DNA of 64,000 nt from CAVZBW01 sp963773635 (GTDB lineage: Bacteria; Actinomycetota; Acidimicrobiia; Acidimicrobiales; RAAP-2): contig CAVZBW010000005.1 in assembly GCA_963773635.1 (NCBI GenBank), forward strand, positions 434,001-498,000. The letters run 5' to 3'. Position 1 is the first letter of the stretch. Each line of letters begins with the position of its first letter. A program made the position numbers and the translations under genes. Shown here piece by piece: positions 33,033-42,859 of the stretch. The notes under the pieces are model-generated. The model worked only from the letters and a program-made list of their open reading frames with translations. It was not told the DNA's origin and searched no databases.

Positions 33033-33113
33033 GCACGTGCAGTTCGGGAATAGGCTGGCCTCTTTCGTCGTTGGCGCGTCGCGTTGCGCCGGACCAGGAG
33101 GGAGCGTTTCACG

Positions 33114-34634
33114 ATGCAAGCGCCCGACGACGCCGCCATGAAACCGATGAACGGGGCGCGACGTCACGCGCCCGAGTGGGTCATCCTGTGGCTGGCCTGC
33201 ATCGCCCAGTTCATGGTCATCCTGGACGTCTCGGTGGTCAACGTGGCGCTGCCCTCGATCGGCCGGGACCTCCACTACAGCCCCACGGGGCTCCAATGGG
33301 TGGTCAACGCCTACGTCCTGACCTTCGCGGGGTTCCTGCTCCTCGGGGGACGAGCCGCCGACCTCTACGGCAGGCGCCGGGTCTTCCTCTTCGGCCTGTT
33401 CCTGTTCACCGCCGCGAGCCTGGTGGGCGGCTTCGCGCAGTCGTCGGCGTGGCTCACGACGGCCCGAGCGGTCCAGGGCATCGGTGGGGCGGTCCTCTCC
33501 CCGGCGACCCTGACCATCATCATCACGACCTTCTCGGGAAAACGGCTGGCCCGCGCCCTCGGCTTGTGGGGCGCCATGGGAGGGGCGGGTGGCGCCATCG
33601 GCGTCCTCCTCGGGGGGATTCTCACGGCGGAGCTCTCCTGGCGCTGGGTGCTGTTCATCAACGTGCCGATCGGCATCGCGGCGGCCGTCGCGACCGTGGC
33701 CTTCCTGGGGGAGGCGCGCGGCGTCGGGCCGCGCCAGCGCCTGGACGTGCCCGGCGCGCTGACCATCACGGCCGGGCTGGGCGCGCTCGTCTATTCGATC
33801 GTCAACACCGACGTGCACCCGTGGGGGTCCTGGCAGACGCTGACCGGGCTCGCCATCGCGGCCGTCCTCATCGGCACCTTCCTGCTGCTGCAGCTGCGGG
33901 GCAAGTCGCCCCTCATGCCGCTGCGGCTCTTCCGCCTGCGCAGCTTGACCGGGGCCAACATCGTCATGCTGCTCGTCGGGGCGGGGTTCTTCTCCATGTG
34001 GTACTTCCTGTCGTTGTTCCTCCAGGACGTGCTGGGCTTCGGCCCCCTGCGAGCCGGGTTCGCCTTCCTCCCCATGGGGATCGCCATCATCATCGCCGCC
34101 CAGATGGCCTCCCGCCTCCTGCCGAGCCTCGGTGCGCGCACCCTGCTGCTCGCCGGGACCGTGCTCGCCGCGGGCGGTTTCTTCTGGCTGTCGAGGATCG
34201 GCCCCGGTAGCACCTACTGGGGCGACGTCTTCGGCCCCGGCGTCGTCGTCTCCTTCGCCCTCGGCGTCCTGTTCACCCCGCTCGCCTCCGCAGCCACGAT
34301 GGACCTCCCCCGATCGGAGGCGGGTCTCGGGTCCGGACTGCTCAACACCGCCCGGCAGATTGGCGGCTCGATCGGCCTCGCCGCGCTGGCCACCTTGGCG
34401 ACGAGCCACACCCACTCCCTCGAGCAGGCCGGGGTCGCCGTCCCGTCGGCCACCACCGAGGGCTTTGCCCGAGCCTTCGTGGCGGCGAGCGCGCTGAGCG
34501 TGGCGGCGTTCCTCGCCGCGCTGTTGGTGCCGCGTCGCGGCCACCGGCCCGAGCTCGAGACACGGCCCGCTCAAGGTGGGCCGCCAGAGGGTCGCTCGAC
34601 CCCGGCGAACGTCACCGCACCCGCGGAGGCGTAG
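33114..34634 (+). CDS. MFS multidrug exporter, DHA2/EmrB-QacA type (14 helices)
   Basis: 506 residues from ATG 33114 with AGGAGGGAG (33099-33107) as ribosome site. The N-terminal half has the DHA2 motif C/D patterns: FMVILDVSVVNVALPSIG, LQWVVNAYVLTFAGFLLLGGRAADLYGRRR (motif A), GIGGAVLSPATL and GGAIGVLLGGIL. Later helices include the two central DHA2-specific segments (ALTITAGLGALVYSIV, LTGLAIAAVLIGTFLLL). It would export hydrophobic or cationic compounds against the proton gradient. Control by the divergent TetR repressor through the operator at 33004-33032 is likely. Confidence 0.92.
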   Translation: MQAPDDAAMKPMNGARRHAPEWVILWLACIAQFMVILDVSVVNVALPSIGRDLHYSPTGLQWVVNAYVLTFAGFLLLGGRAADLYGRRRVFLFGLFLFTAASLVGGFAQSSAWLTTARAVQGIGGAVLSPATLTIIITTFSGKRLARALGLWGAMGGAGGAIGVLLGGILTAELSWRWVLFINVPIGIAAAVATVAFLGEARGVGPRQRLDVPGALTITAGLGALVYSIVNTDVHPWGSWQTLTGLAIAAVLIGTFLLLQLRGKSPLMPLRLFRLRSLTGANIVMLLVGAGFFSMWYFLSLFLQDVLGFGPLRAGFAFLPMGIAIIIAAQMASRLLPSLGARTLLLAGTVLAAGGFFWLSRIGPGSTYWGDVFGPGVVVSFALGVLFTPLASAATMDLPRSEAGLGSGLLNTARQIGGSIGLAALATLATSHTHSLEQAGVAVPSATTEGFARAFVAASALSVAAFLAALLVPRRGHRPELETRPAQGGPPEGRSTPANVTAPAEA

Positions 34635-34693
34635 CTCGCCGGTCCCGCCCGCGGGATCGTTCGGGTCGGGGTCTGTCGCTCTCGGCGGGTGGC

Positions 34694-36263
34694 TCAGCTT
34701 CGCCGAGCGTCAAAGGTCGGCACGAGCGTGCGCGCGGCTCGCGCCTCGTCCACCCGTCGCGACGGGGGTCGTCCGGGGGGCCGATCGAGCGTGCTCGACG
34801 TCGGGATCCTCGGCGATCCGCTCCAGCGCCTGGGCCAGCGCCTCGAGGGTCTGGAGGCTCTCGGTCTCGGTCGGCTCGATCATGAGGGCCTCGTCCACGA
34901 TGAGGGGGAAGTAGACCGTCGGCGAGTGGAAGCCCTCCTCGAGCAGGCGCTTGGCCACGTCGAGCGCCTTGACCCCGTGCTCCGCTTGCGCAGGCGAGGC
35001 GCGACAGGACGCACCTCGTGCATGCAGGGCCGGTCGTAGGGGACGTCGAAGGTGCCGAGCAGCCGCTGGCGCAGCCAGTTGGCGTTGAGCACGGCGCGCT
35101 CGGCCACCCGCTGCAGCCCGTCGCCGCCGTGGACCCAGATGTAGGCGAGCGCCCGGGCCAGCACGAGCGCGTTGCCGTGCCAGGAGTGCACCCGGCCGAT
35201 CGAACGCGGCGGGCGTGGCCCAGCCGTAGCGGTGCCTGGCCGTCGACCGAGCCGCGGCGGCCGGGGCCCGGGAGGAAGCGGCGCCAGGTCGCTCGGACAC
35301 CGCCACCGGGCCCGGCGCCCGGGCCTCCGCCGCCGTGGGGGGTGGCGAAGGTCTTGTGCAGGTTCAGGTGGACGATGTCGAAGCCCATGTCGCCGGGCCG
35401 CACCACGCCCAGGATGGCGTTGAGGTTGGCGCCGTCGTAGTAGAGCGAGGCCGCCGACCTCGTGGACGGCGCCGGCGATCTCGACGATGTCCTCCTCGAA
35501 CAGCCCGAGGGTGTTGGGGTTGGTGAGCATGATCCCGGCGACGTCGTCGTCGAGCACCGATCGCAGCGCCGCCATGTCGACGCAGCCCCGCTCGTCGCTC
35601 GGCACGGTGACCACCTCGTAGCCGCCGAGGGTGACCGAGGCCGGGTTGGTGCCGTGGGCCGAGTCGGGGATGATCACCTTGTGCCGGGCGTCGCCCCGTG
35701 CGCCTCGTGCCAGGCCCGCATGAGCAGCAGCCCGGTCAGCTCGCCGGCCGCCCCGGCCGCCGGCTGCAGGGTGGCCGCGGCCATGCCGGTGATCTCGCAC
35801 AGCGCCTCCTCGAGGTCGACCAGCAGCGCGAGCCAGCCCTGGATGCAGCTGCCGGGGCGCGCCGGGGTGCACGCCGGCCAGACCGGGCAGCGCGGCCACC
35901 GCGTCGCAGACCTTGGGGTTGTACTTCATGGTGCACGAGCCCGAGCGGGTAGGCCCCGAGGTCGACGGAGAACTGGCGGTGGCTCAGCCGGGTGAAGTGG
36001 GCCGACCAGGTCGCGCTCGGAGACCTCGGCCAGCTCGACCGGTTCGGCCCGGCGGTGGTCGGCGGGGACCAGCTCGCTCGAGCGGGACCTCGGGGATGCC
36101 GGTCGTCGGCAGCTGCCAGGCGCGTCGCCCGGGCTGCGGACAGCTCGAAGAGGGTCGGCTCGGCGTCGCGCCCGAGGAGGGGGGCGCTGGCTCGGCCCGG
36201 CACCGCCGCGGCCGGCCGTCCGCCGGACGCGCCCGGTCCGGTGACGATCGCGTCGCCGCCCAT
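34694..36263 (-). pseudogene. gcvPB: Glycine dehydrogenase (decarboxylating) subunit 2, broken by many indels
   Basis: From ATG 36263 (overlapping the gcvPA stop as TGATG) to the stop at 34694, pieces of GcvPB appear in rapidly alternating frames: SVDLGAYPLG, TMKYNPKVCDAVAALPG, HKVIIPDSAHGTNPASVTLGGYE, GIMLTNPNTLGLFEEDIVEIAG, IVHLNLHKTFATPHGGGGPG (PLP Lys in LHKTF), YIWVHGGDGLQRVAE, GFHSPTVYFPLIVDEALMIEPTE and the C-terminus RRVDEARAARTLVPTFDARRS. All conserved parts are present in order, but at least six frame changes are needed over 1.57 kb. As written the gene cannot be translated. See the finding on the indel cluster. Confidence 0.8.
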
Positions 36264-37657
36264 CACGCCCGCACCGCCTTGTCGAGCGCCGGCGACGAAG
36301 GCGTCGATCTCGTGCCGGGTGCGGCGCTCGGTGACGGCCACGAGGAGCCCGTCGCCGCACCGTCCGGGCGACCAGCTCGCCGGTCGAGGGCGACGCCGGC
36401 CAGGAAGCCCTCGTCGGCCAGCCGCTCGACGACCACGGTGCGGCCTCGATCGGCGAGCCGGAGGGCGAACTCGCGCAGCACCGGGGCGTCCGCGGTCGAG
36501 GGCTCGACGCCGTCGAGGGCGAGCAGCGCCGTCCCGGCAGTAGCGGGCCGCCCGGGCGCAGCGCAGCGCCGACCTCGGCGAGTCCCGGACGTGCCCAGCC
36601 AGCCGAGCTGGATGGCCGCCGTCACCGCCATCAGGGTCTGGTTGGTGCAGACGTTGGAGGTGGCCTTCTCCCGCCGGATGTCCTGCTCGCGGGCCCGCAG
36701 GGTGGTGACGTAGGCCCGCCGCCCCTCGACGTCGACGGTCTCGCCCACCAGGCGGCCGGGCAGCCGGCGGACGTGCTCGGCGCGCGCAGGCGAACAGGCC
36801 GAGGTAGGGCCCGCCGAAGCCGAGCGGCATGCCGAAGGCCTGGCCCTCCCCCACCACCACGTCGGCCCCCCAGTCGACCCGGGCGAGCGCAGGATCCCGG
36901 CGAGCACCGGGTCGGCCGCCACCACCAGGAGCGCCCCGTGCCGGTCGCACAGCCGCCGCACGGCCTCGGCCAGGTCCTCGAGGCAGCCGAGGTAGTTGGG
37001 ATAGCCGACCACCACCACCCCGGGCGGCGTCGCTCGCCGGCGGCCGGCTCGGGCCACCAGTCGGTGACCGCCGTCGACCAGCGGGACCGTCGTCGAGCCG
37101 GTGGCCGGTGCCCGCCGCGAAGGTGGCCAGCACGGCCCGCCAGTGCGGGTGGACGCCCGGCCGAGACGCCACACCGTCTGGCGCCCCGTGGCGGCCGACG
37201 CCGAGGTTGACCGCCTCGACGAGCGGCGCTGGCCCCGTCGTAGAGCGAGGCGTTGGCGACCGGCAGGCCGGACAGGCGGGCGACCATGGTCTGGAACTCG
37301 AAGACCGCCTGGAGCACGCCCTGGGCCACCTCGGGCTGGTAGGGCGTGTACGACGTCACGAACTCCGAGCGCCCGGCCAGGGCCCGGTCACCGGCGGGAC
37401 CTCGTGGTCGTAGGCGCCGCCGCCGGCGAAGCAGACCACGGTCGTGGCCGGGCCCGGTTGCGCTCGGCCGAGCGCCTCCATGTGGGCGAGACGACGTCGG
37501 GCTCGGGCATCCCCTCGGCCAGCTCGAGCCCGCCGGCCAGGCGGAGCGCCTCGGGGACCGCCGAAAAGAGCTCGTCGAGCGACGAGGCCCGAGGAAGCGC
37601 GAGCATCGCCGCGATCTCGGCGTCGGTGTGCGGCAGGTAGTCGGGCACCTCAGCCAC
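36264..37657 (-). pseudogene. gcvPA: Glycine dehydrogenase (decarboxylating) subunit 1, broken by many indels
   Basis: GTG 37657 opens VAEVPDYLPHTDAEIAAMLAL, and further GcvPA pieces follow in shifting frames: SSLDELFSAVPEALRL, VTSYTPYQPEVAQGVLQAVFEFQTMVARLSGLPVANASLYDGA, VVVGYPNYLGCLEDLAEAVRRL, ADVVVGEGQAFGMPLGFGGPYLGLFAC and QDIRREKATSNVCTNQTLMAVTAAIQLGWLG. With GcvPB it would form the PLP-dependent P-protein that decarboxylates glycine onto the lipoyl arm of GcvH. Start and stop overlaps with gcvT and gcvPB are those of an intact operon; the interior needs several single-base corrections. Confidence 0.8.
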
Positions 37658-38797
37658 GCCGGCTCCCGGCGGCCACGAACGGCATCGTCGCGCACCACGG
37701 CCTGCCAGTGCTCGTGTCCGCGCACCTCGACGCGCCACGGCGTCGCCCGTCTCCGACACCGGCATCGGTGTCGATCAGGGCCAGGGCGATCCCCCGTTCG
37801 AGCATCGGCGAGAAGTTGCCGCTCGTGACCGCGCCGACCCGGCGACCGCTCGACCGACGACGGCCGCGCCCTCCGCGGGGCGGCTGCCGCCCGTCGGCCA
37901 CCAGACCTCGCAGACGCCGGCGCGGACCGTCGGGCGCGTTCGGCCTCGAGGGCTCGGCGTCCCCGGAAGTCGCCCTTGTCCCACCCGACCACCCAGCCCA
38001 GGCCGGCCTGCAGCGGGGTGATGCCCGGGCCGAGCTCGTGGCCGTGCAGGGGCAGGCCGGCCTCGAGGCGCAGGGTGTCGCGGGCGCCGAGGCCCGGCCG
38101 GGTGGACACCGGCGTCGAGCGAGCGCCTCCCAGAAGGCCGGCGGCCACCTCGGCCGGCACGGCGCACTCGACGCCGTCCTCGCCGGTGTAGCCGGTGCCG
38201 GCCACGACGCAGGGGCACGCCCTTCCAGTCGAACGGCCGCCACCGCGAAACGCGGCAACGGCAGCGGCCTCGGGAGACACCGCGGCCAAGGCGCTCGCGT
38301 GCGCCGGGACCCTGCACGGCGATCACCGCCCGGGCGGCCGTGGTGTCCTCGCCGCCCATGGCCTCGACGCACCCGGTCGGTGTTGGAGGCGTTGGGCATG
38401 ACGTCGAAGCGATCGTCGGCGACCCACCAGACGATGATGTCGTCGACCACCGAGCCGTCCTCGTCGAGCAGGTGGGTGTACTGCGCCCGCCCGGGACGAT
38501 CCTGGCGCAGGTCGTTGCTGAGCGCGCGCTGCAGGAGCGTCGAAGCGCCTCCGGGCCCGCGACCCGGACCGTGCCGAGGTGGCTCACGTCGAAGGCGACC
38601 GCGCCGGTGCGGCAGGCCCGGTGCTCGGCCAGGGTCCCGTGCGGGTAGGCCAGCGGCATCTCCCAGCCCCCGAAGGCGACCAGCTTCGCCCCAGCACGGA
38701 GGTGGGCGTCGTGGAGCGGTGACTGACGAAGGCGTGGTGCCGACACCCGATCGCGGTCCTCGCGGGCGCCGAGGCGCTCGGACCCGCGGGCGTTCAC
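37650..38797 (-). pseudogene. gcvT: Aminomethyltransferase of the glycine cleavage system, broken by indels
   Basis: Beginning near GTG 38797, GcvT fragments run in order through several frames: SPLHDAHLRAGAKLVAFGGWEMPLAYPHGTLAEH, GAVAFDVSHLGTVRVAGPEAL, EDGSVVDDIIVWWVADDRFDVMPNASNT, AVIAVQGPGARERL, VVAGTGYTGEDGVECAVP, RDTLRLEAGLPLHGHELGPGITPLQAGLGWVVGWDKG, VGAVTSGNFSPMLERGIALALIDTDAG and the end MPFVAAG. T-protein transfers the methylene carbon from lipoyl-bound aminomethyl to THF. The stop overlaps the gcvPA start. At least five frame changes are visible. Confidence 0.8.
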
Positions 38798-38807
38798 GCC
38801 GTCGATT

Positions 38808-39187
38808 CTACGCGGCGGGCTGCGACTCCCCGCCGATGCCCTGACGCTCGAGCAGGGCGGCGAAGTCCCGCTGGTACAGGACCCTCACCTCGACGTCGGG
38901 GTGCAGCTCGCCATGCGGCGGACCTTGGCGTTCTTGCGGGTGACCAGCCGCTGGTCGGCCGTCGTCAGCTCGACGAAGCAACCGAGGTCGGGCAGCCAGA
39001 AGTCCGGTCGAAACGCGCTGATGACTCGCCCGCGCTCGTCCCATGCAAGCGCGAACTCCACCGGCTCGTACTCCCATCGGACGGCGGCGAGATCGAGGAG
39101 CGCGGCCAACACCCTCTCCGAGGGGTGGGCAAAGCGACGTCGGGCGGCCGGGAGCTGTGAGGGGTGCCGAAGAGGGCGAACGGTCAA
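38808..39187 (-). CDS. Hypothetical protein, possible PD-(D/E)xK-like nuclease fold (frameshifted)
   Basis: From TTG 39187 (overlapping the MerR stop as TTGA) the frame reads SERVLAALLDLAAVRWEYEPVEFALAW, then VISAFRPDFWLPDLGCFVELTTADQRLVTRKNAKVRR. The order E(x)nD-F-W-LP followed by ELT and K resembles the PD-(D/E)xK nuclease core, as in Vsr-like or DUF559 proteins. Near 38915 a base appears to be missing; in the next frame the protein ends AELHPDVEVRVLYQRDFAALLERQGIGG at 38808. It lies between the MerR gene and gcvT and marks the right end of the indel-rich tract. Function is not assigned. Confidence 0.55.
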
Positions 39188-39930
39188 CGCCGCACGCCGC
39201 CCCGCTGCGCCCCGGCGGCACGTCGCTGCAGGGGGGCGCCCTCGTCCTCGCCGAGCGGTTCCGCTCCCTCGGGCACGGGACCCGGCTCCTGGCGCCGCAG
39301 GCGGACCATGTCGGCGTCGAGGGCATCTACGACCCCGGCCAGCGGAACGATGTTAAAGACCCCCTGCCCGCCGGCGAGGAGGTCGACCACCTCGCCGTCG
39401 GAACGGGCGAGGACCGCGGTGGTACCGGTCAGCACCAGCTTGGAAGCCGCCAGGTCCTCGCCCAGGTGGGACCGGAGGCAGTCGATGGCTCGCCGGGCCG
39501 AGTGCAACGAGATCCCCGCGTCGAGCAGCTGCTTGATCACCTTGAGCTGCACGAGGTCCCGATAGGAGTATCGGCGCTTGGTCCCACTGCCGTGGGCCGC
39601 CGCGATCGAGGGCTTGAGCAGCCCGGTGCGAGCCCAGTAGTCGAGCTGGCGGTAGGAGATCTGCACGAGGGAGCAGACCTGCGGGCCACCGAAGCCCGCC
39701 TCGCATCCGATCGGGTCCGCCGCCGCCGACCCGATGGTCGACGCGGCGCTGGACGAGGCGGAGCGGGGCGACCGGACGCCGGGCATCGCCGCGGAATCGG
39801 GCTGCTCGAGGAGCGACGCCTGCGCGCCCCCCCGGGAACCCCTCTTCGTGCCGCTGGCGCTGTCGCCGATCGCGTTCCCCCTTCGCGAGCCCCTCCGGGG
39901 CGGCTGGCGCGACGCGGTGGTCTTGGCCAT
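39184..39930 (-). CDS. MerR-family transcriptional regulator
   Basis: 248 residues from ATG 39930, preceded by GAGGAGGCACCG. A roughly 95-residue Ala/Ser/Arg-rich disordered N-terminus precedes the MerR HTH: SLVQISYRQLDYWARTGLLKPSIAAAHGSGTKRRYSYRDLVQLKVIKQLLDAGISL. The C-terminal part (DLAASKLVLTGTTAVLARSDGEVVDLLAGGQGVFNIVPL) is the conserved domain of the actinobacterial MerR protein that usually neighbours gcv genes. No metal-binding cysteines are present. It is first in line before the gcv genes on the same strand and may regulate them (inference). Confidence 0.85.
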   Translation of the reverse strand: MAKTTASRQPPRRGSRRGNAIGDSASGTKRGSRGGAQASLLEQPDSAAMPGVRSPRSASSSAASTIGSAAADPIGCEAGFGGPQVCSLVQISYRQLDYWARTGLLKPSIAAAHGSGTKRRYSYRDLVQLKVIKQLLDAGISLHSARRAIDCLRSHLGEDLAASKLVLTGTTAVLARSDGEVVDLLAGGQGVFNIVPLAGVVDALDADMVRLRRQEPGPVPEGAEPLGEDEGAPLQRRAAGAQRGGVRR

Positions 39931-39989
39931 CGGTGCCTCCTCCAAGGTCCTAGCCACAACTGTACCCGCGCAAGACGACAGCCGCGTAG

Positions 39990-41216
39990 TTACGTCGCGG
40001 TGGTTCCTCCCTGCAGGGCTCCGTTTGCGCTCACGTCCGGAGCGCCCGGTTCTCCTTTCCGTTCCCCGGCCGGCCAGGCGACGACGGGCCCGCGCACCTC
40101 CACGCTCACGTCGGCCCCGACCGCCGGCTGGACCTCGCCCATGGTCCGCACGACGATCGATTCGCCGCCGTCGCCCAGGAGCCGGACACGGGTCACCGCG
40201 TCGTGGCCGTGGTACCCGGACCACAGGACCCGGCCCGCCAGCCCCTCCGACCTCGCTCCGCCGGGCGACCCGGTCCTCACCTCGATCTGCTCGGGCCGGA
40301 CCAGCACCGCGACCTCCGAGCCGGCAGGCAGCTGGCCGTCTCGAAGCCGGCCCGCCAGGGTGCCGAGGGCGGTGTGGACCGAACCGGGACCGAGCACCCC
40401 GCTCAGGATGTTGGCATCACCGACGAAGCGCGCCATGTCCGCGTCGATCGGCGAGCGGTACAGCTCGTGAGGGCTTGCGCACTGGGCGATCCGCCCACCG
40501 CGCAACACCGCGACAAGGTCCGCCAGGGAGAGCGCCTCGTCCTGGTCGTGGGTCACGAGGATCGCGGTGGCACCCGCCTCCTTGAGCACCCGGCGGACGT
40601 CCTCTCGGACGCTCGAGCGCAGGTTGGCGTCGAGAGAAACGAACGGCTCGTCGAGCAGCACGACCTCGGGCCTGATGGCGAGGGCCCGAGCGAGCGCGAC
40701 GCGCTGCTGCTGTCCGCCGGAGAGCTGGTGGGGGTAGCGCTCGGCCAGGTCTGCCAGACCCACCCCCTCGAGGAGCTCCCTGGCCCGGCGCCGACGCTCG
40801 GAGCGGCGCAGCCCGAAGCCGACGTTCGCCTCGACCGTGAGGTGAGGGAAGAGGCCGCCCTCTTGGGGGACGTAGCCGATGCGGCGCTCTTCGGGCCGCA
40901 TGTAGCGGCCTCCGCCCTCGACCTGTCGCCCGCCGACATCGACCGTTCCCCGATCCGGCCGCTCAAAACCCGCCACCAACCGCAGCAGGGTCGATTTGCC
41001 GCTGCCGGAGGGGCCCAGGATGGCGGTGAAGGCGCCGGCCGGTACCTCGAGGTCCACGCCGGTCAACACCGGATGGGCGCCAAAGGCCTTGTGCACGTCC
41101 TCGAGGCGGAGCCCGCTCACCCCGCCATCATCGCGTCGGCGGATGGGCCGGGGCACGGAGCGTCCCTCGATGGGGCGGCCCACGACCGGGCGGCCGAGCA
41201 CCGGACGGCCGATCAC
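39990..41216 (-). CDS. fbpC: Fe(III)-type ABC transporter ATP-binding protein
   Basis: The ATPase core begins LRLEDVHKAFGAHPVLTGVDLEVPAG with Walker A GPSGSGKST, Q-loop YVPQEGGLFPHLTVEANV, signature LSGGQQQR, Walker B VVLLDEPFVSLD and H-loop THDQDEAL. A C-terminal TOBE-like domain (VLVRPEQIEVR, VLWSGYHGHDAVTRVRL) is typical of FbpC/PotA ATPases. GTG 41216 overlaps the permease stop (GTGA) and adds a 32-residue extension with repeated GRPV units before the core; GTG 41120 is the alternative start giving a normal 376 residues. It powers uptake of ferric iron through the adjacent permease. Confidence 0.85.
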   Translation of the reverse strand: MIGRPVLGRPVVGRPIEGRSVPRPIRRRDDGGVSGLRLEDVHKAFGAHPVLTGVDLEVPAGAFTAILGPSGSGKSTLLRLVAGFERPDRGTVDVGGRQVEGGGRYMRPEERRIGYVPQEGGLFPHLTVEANVGFGLRRSERRRRARELLEGVGLADLAERYPHQLSGGQQQRVALARALAIRPEVVLLDEPFVSLDANLRSSVREDVRRVLKEAGATAILVTHDQDEALSLADLVAVLRGGRIAQCASPHELYRSPIDADMARFVGDANILSGVLGPGSVHTALGTLAGRLRDGQLPAGSEVAVLVRPEQIEVRTGSPGGARSEGLAGRVLWSGYHGHDAVTRVRLLGDGGESIVVRTMGEVQPAVGADVSVEVRGPVVAWPAGERKGEPGAPDVSANGALQGGTTAT

Positions 41217-42808
41217 GGGACCTCCACCGCCTTGCCGGCGCTTCCGGCATTCCGGGGCAGGCGGTCGAAGTACCGGCCGAGCACGTAGCTCGGGACAGCG
41301 GCGATGGCGATCATGACGAGGGAGAATTGAGCCGCCTGCCCGTAGTCGAGGTTGGTCTCGTACGACCAGAACTGTGTGGCGAGCGTCTGGGCGTTGGTCG
41401 GGATGAGCAGCAACGTGGCCGTCAGCTCGGTGACCCCCGAGAGAAAGACGAGGCAGAACGCGGCGGCCAGGCCGGGAGCCAAGAGAGGCAGCGTGACCCG
41501 TCCGAGGACCGACAGGCGGCGCCTGCCGAGCGACCGGGCCACCTCCTCGAGGCCGATGGGCGCCTGGGCCACCGACGCCCGTACGCCCACCAGGGCGAGC
41601 GGGAAGAACAAGATGGCGTACGCCACGACGAGCAGCGGAGCGGTCTGGTACAGGAAGCCGCCCGCGTAGCGCTCGGAGAAGTACGAGAGCGCCAGGGCGA
41701 TCACGAGGCCGGGCATGGCGAGGACCAGGTAGGTGGAGCGCTCGAGGAGCCGGCCGTACCGGCCACGGTGGCGCAGCGCCAGCAGCGCCACGGGGAGCGC
41801 CATCGCGGTGGCCAGCGCGGCCGCCGACCCGCTGTACGCGGCGGTGTGCCACGTGGCGTCGAGCAACGAGACGCCCGACAGGGTGGATGTCGGGCGGGCG
41901 ACGATCCAGTAGACGTCGGTGCCGACGGGCTGGCCCAGGGCCAGCCCGACGAGCACCACGACCCCGAGCAGCGCCGGCAACGTGGCACGGCCAAGGCGAC
42001 GGCGCGAGAGCGCACGCTGGGCCATCGGCCCGGACCGGCTCACCCTGGCCCGTCCCCTGGTCATGGCCTCCGCGGCGAGCACCACGAGCCCGAGCCCGAC
42101 CAGCACGAGGGAGAGTGCCGAGGCGACCGGCACGTCGTACGTCTTGAGCTCCGTGAAGATCTCCGTCGTAAAGGTCTGGTAGCCGAGGATCTCGAAGGCG
42201 CCGTACTCGGCGAGGATCACGAGGGCCACGAGGAGGCACCCGCCGAGGATGGCCACCCGCGCCTGACCCAGGGTGATCCTCCAAAACGTCCGGAAACGGC
42301 CGACCCCGAGGCTCCTCGCGACCTCCTCCTGGCCGGGGTCGGCGTTGCGGAGGCTGGCCGCGACGGGCAGGTACACGAGGGGGTAGACGGCGAGCGTCAT
42401 CACGAGAACCGCCCCGGGGAAGCCTTGGATCGCCGTGCTGAGCGAGGCCCAGCCGAAGCTCACGACGAAATCCGGGATGGCGAGGGGGATGACCAGCAGG
42501 ACCGCCCACAGCCGACGACCGGGCAGGTCGGTGCACTCGACCAGCCAGGCGGCCGCCGTTCCGAGAACGGCGCAAAGGAGCGTCACCACGACGGTGAGAC
42601 GGACCGTGTTCCACAGGAGCGTGCGGGTCAGCGCCCGGTCGATCACGTCGAGGGCGTTGCCAAAGCCCCCGACCTCGATGAAGAGGAATACGAAGGGGAC
42701 GAGCACGGCGGCGACCACCAGGGTGCTGGCGACGGCGAGACCCCAGGGCCGCCGGGCCCATGCCCGCACAGGACGGGGAGCGGTGGTTGCCACCAGTGTC
42801 CCGGTCAC
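41213..42808 (-). CDS. fbpB: Fe(III)-type ABC transporter permease (fused two-domain)
   Basis: 531 residues with about 12 membrane helices arranged as two binding-protein-dependent permease domains. Each half carries an EAA-like loop: GQEEVARSLGVGRFRTFWRITL in the first and GLEEVARSLGRRRLSVLGRVTLP in the second. This duplicated form is the FbpB type for ferric iron. The start GTG 42808 lies 51 nt after the binding-protein stop, and its end overlaps the ATPase start, so the three genes form one operon. Confidence 0.88.
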   Translation of the reverse strand: MTGTLVATTAPRPVRAWARRPWGLAVASTLVVAAVLVPFVFLFIEVGGFGNALDVIDRALTRTLLWNTVRLTVVVTLLCAVLGTAAAWLVECTDLPGRRLWAVLLVIPLAIPDFVVSFGWASLSTAIQGFPGAVLVMTLAVYPLVYLPVAASLRNADPGQEEVARSLGVGRFRTFWRITLGQARVAILGGCLLVALVILAEYGAFEILGYQTFTTEIFTELKTYDVPVASALSLVLVGLGLVVLAAEAMTRGRARVSRSGPMAQRALSRRRLGRATLPALLGVVVLVGLALGQPVGTDVYWIVARPTSTLSGVSLLDATWHTAAYSGSAAALATAMALPVALLALRHRGRYGRLLERSTYLVLAMPGLVIALALSYFSERYAGGFLYQTAPLLVVAYAILFFPLALVGVRASVAQAPIGLEEVARSLGRRRLSVLGRVTLPLLAPGLAAAFCLVFLSGVTELTATLLLIPTNAQTLATQFWSYETNLDYGQAAQFSLVMIAIAAVPSYVLGRYFDRLPRNAGSAGKAVEVP

Positions 42809-42859
42809 GCGGACCGTCCCCGCCCGCTCAGCGCCATCCCCGCCCCCAGGATCATCGGA

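Noticed and set aside
39990..42761. 923-codon frame covering the ATPase and much of the permease on the minus strand
   Set aside because: The part beyond about 41216 is an out-of-frame shadow of the permease (Arg/Gly/Pro-rich, no membrane helices). The ATPase starts at 41216 or 41120.
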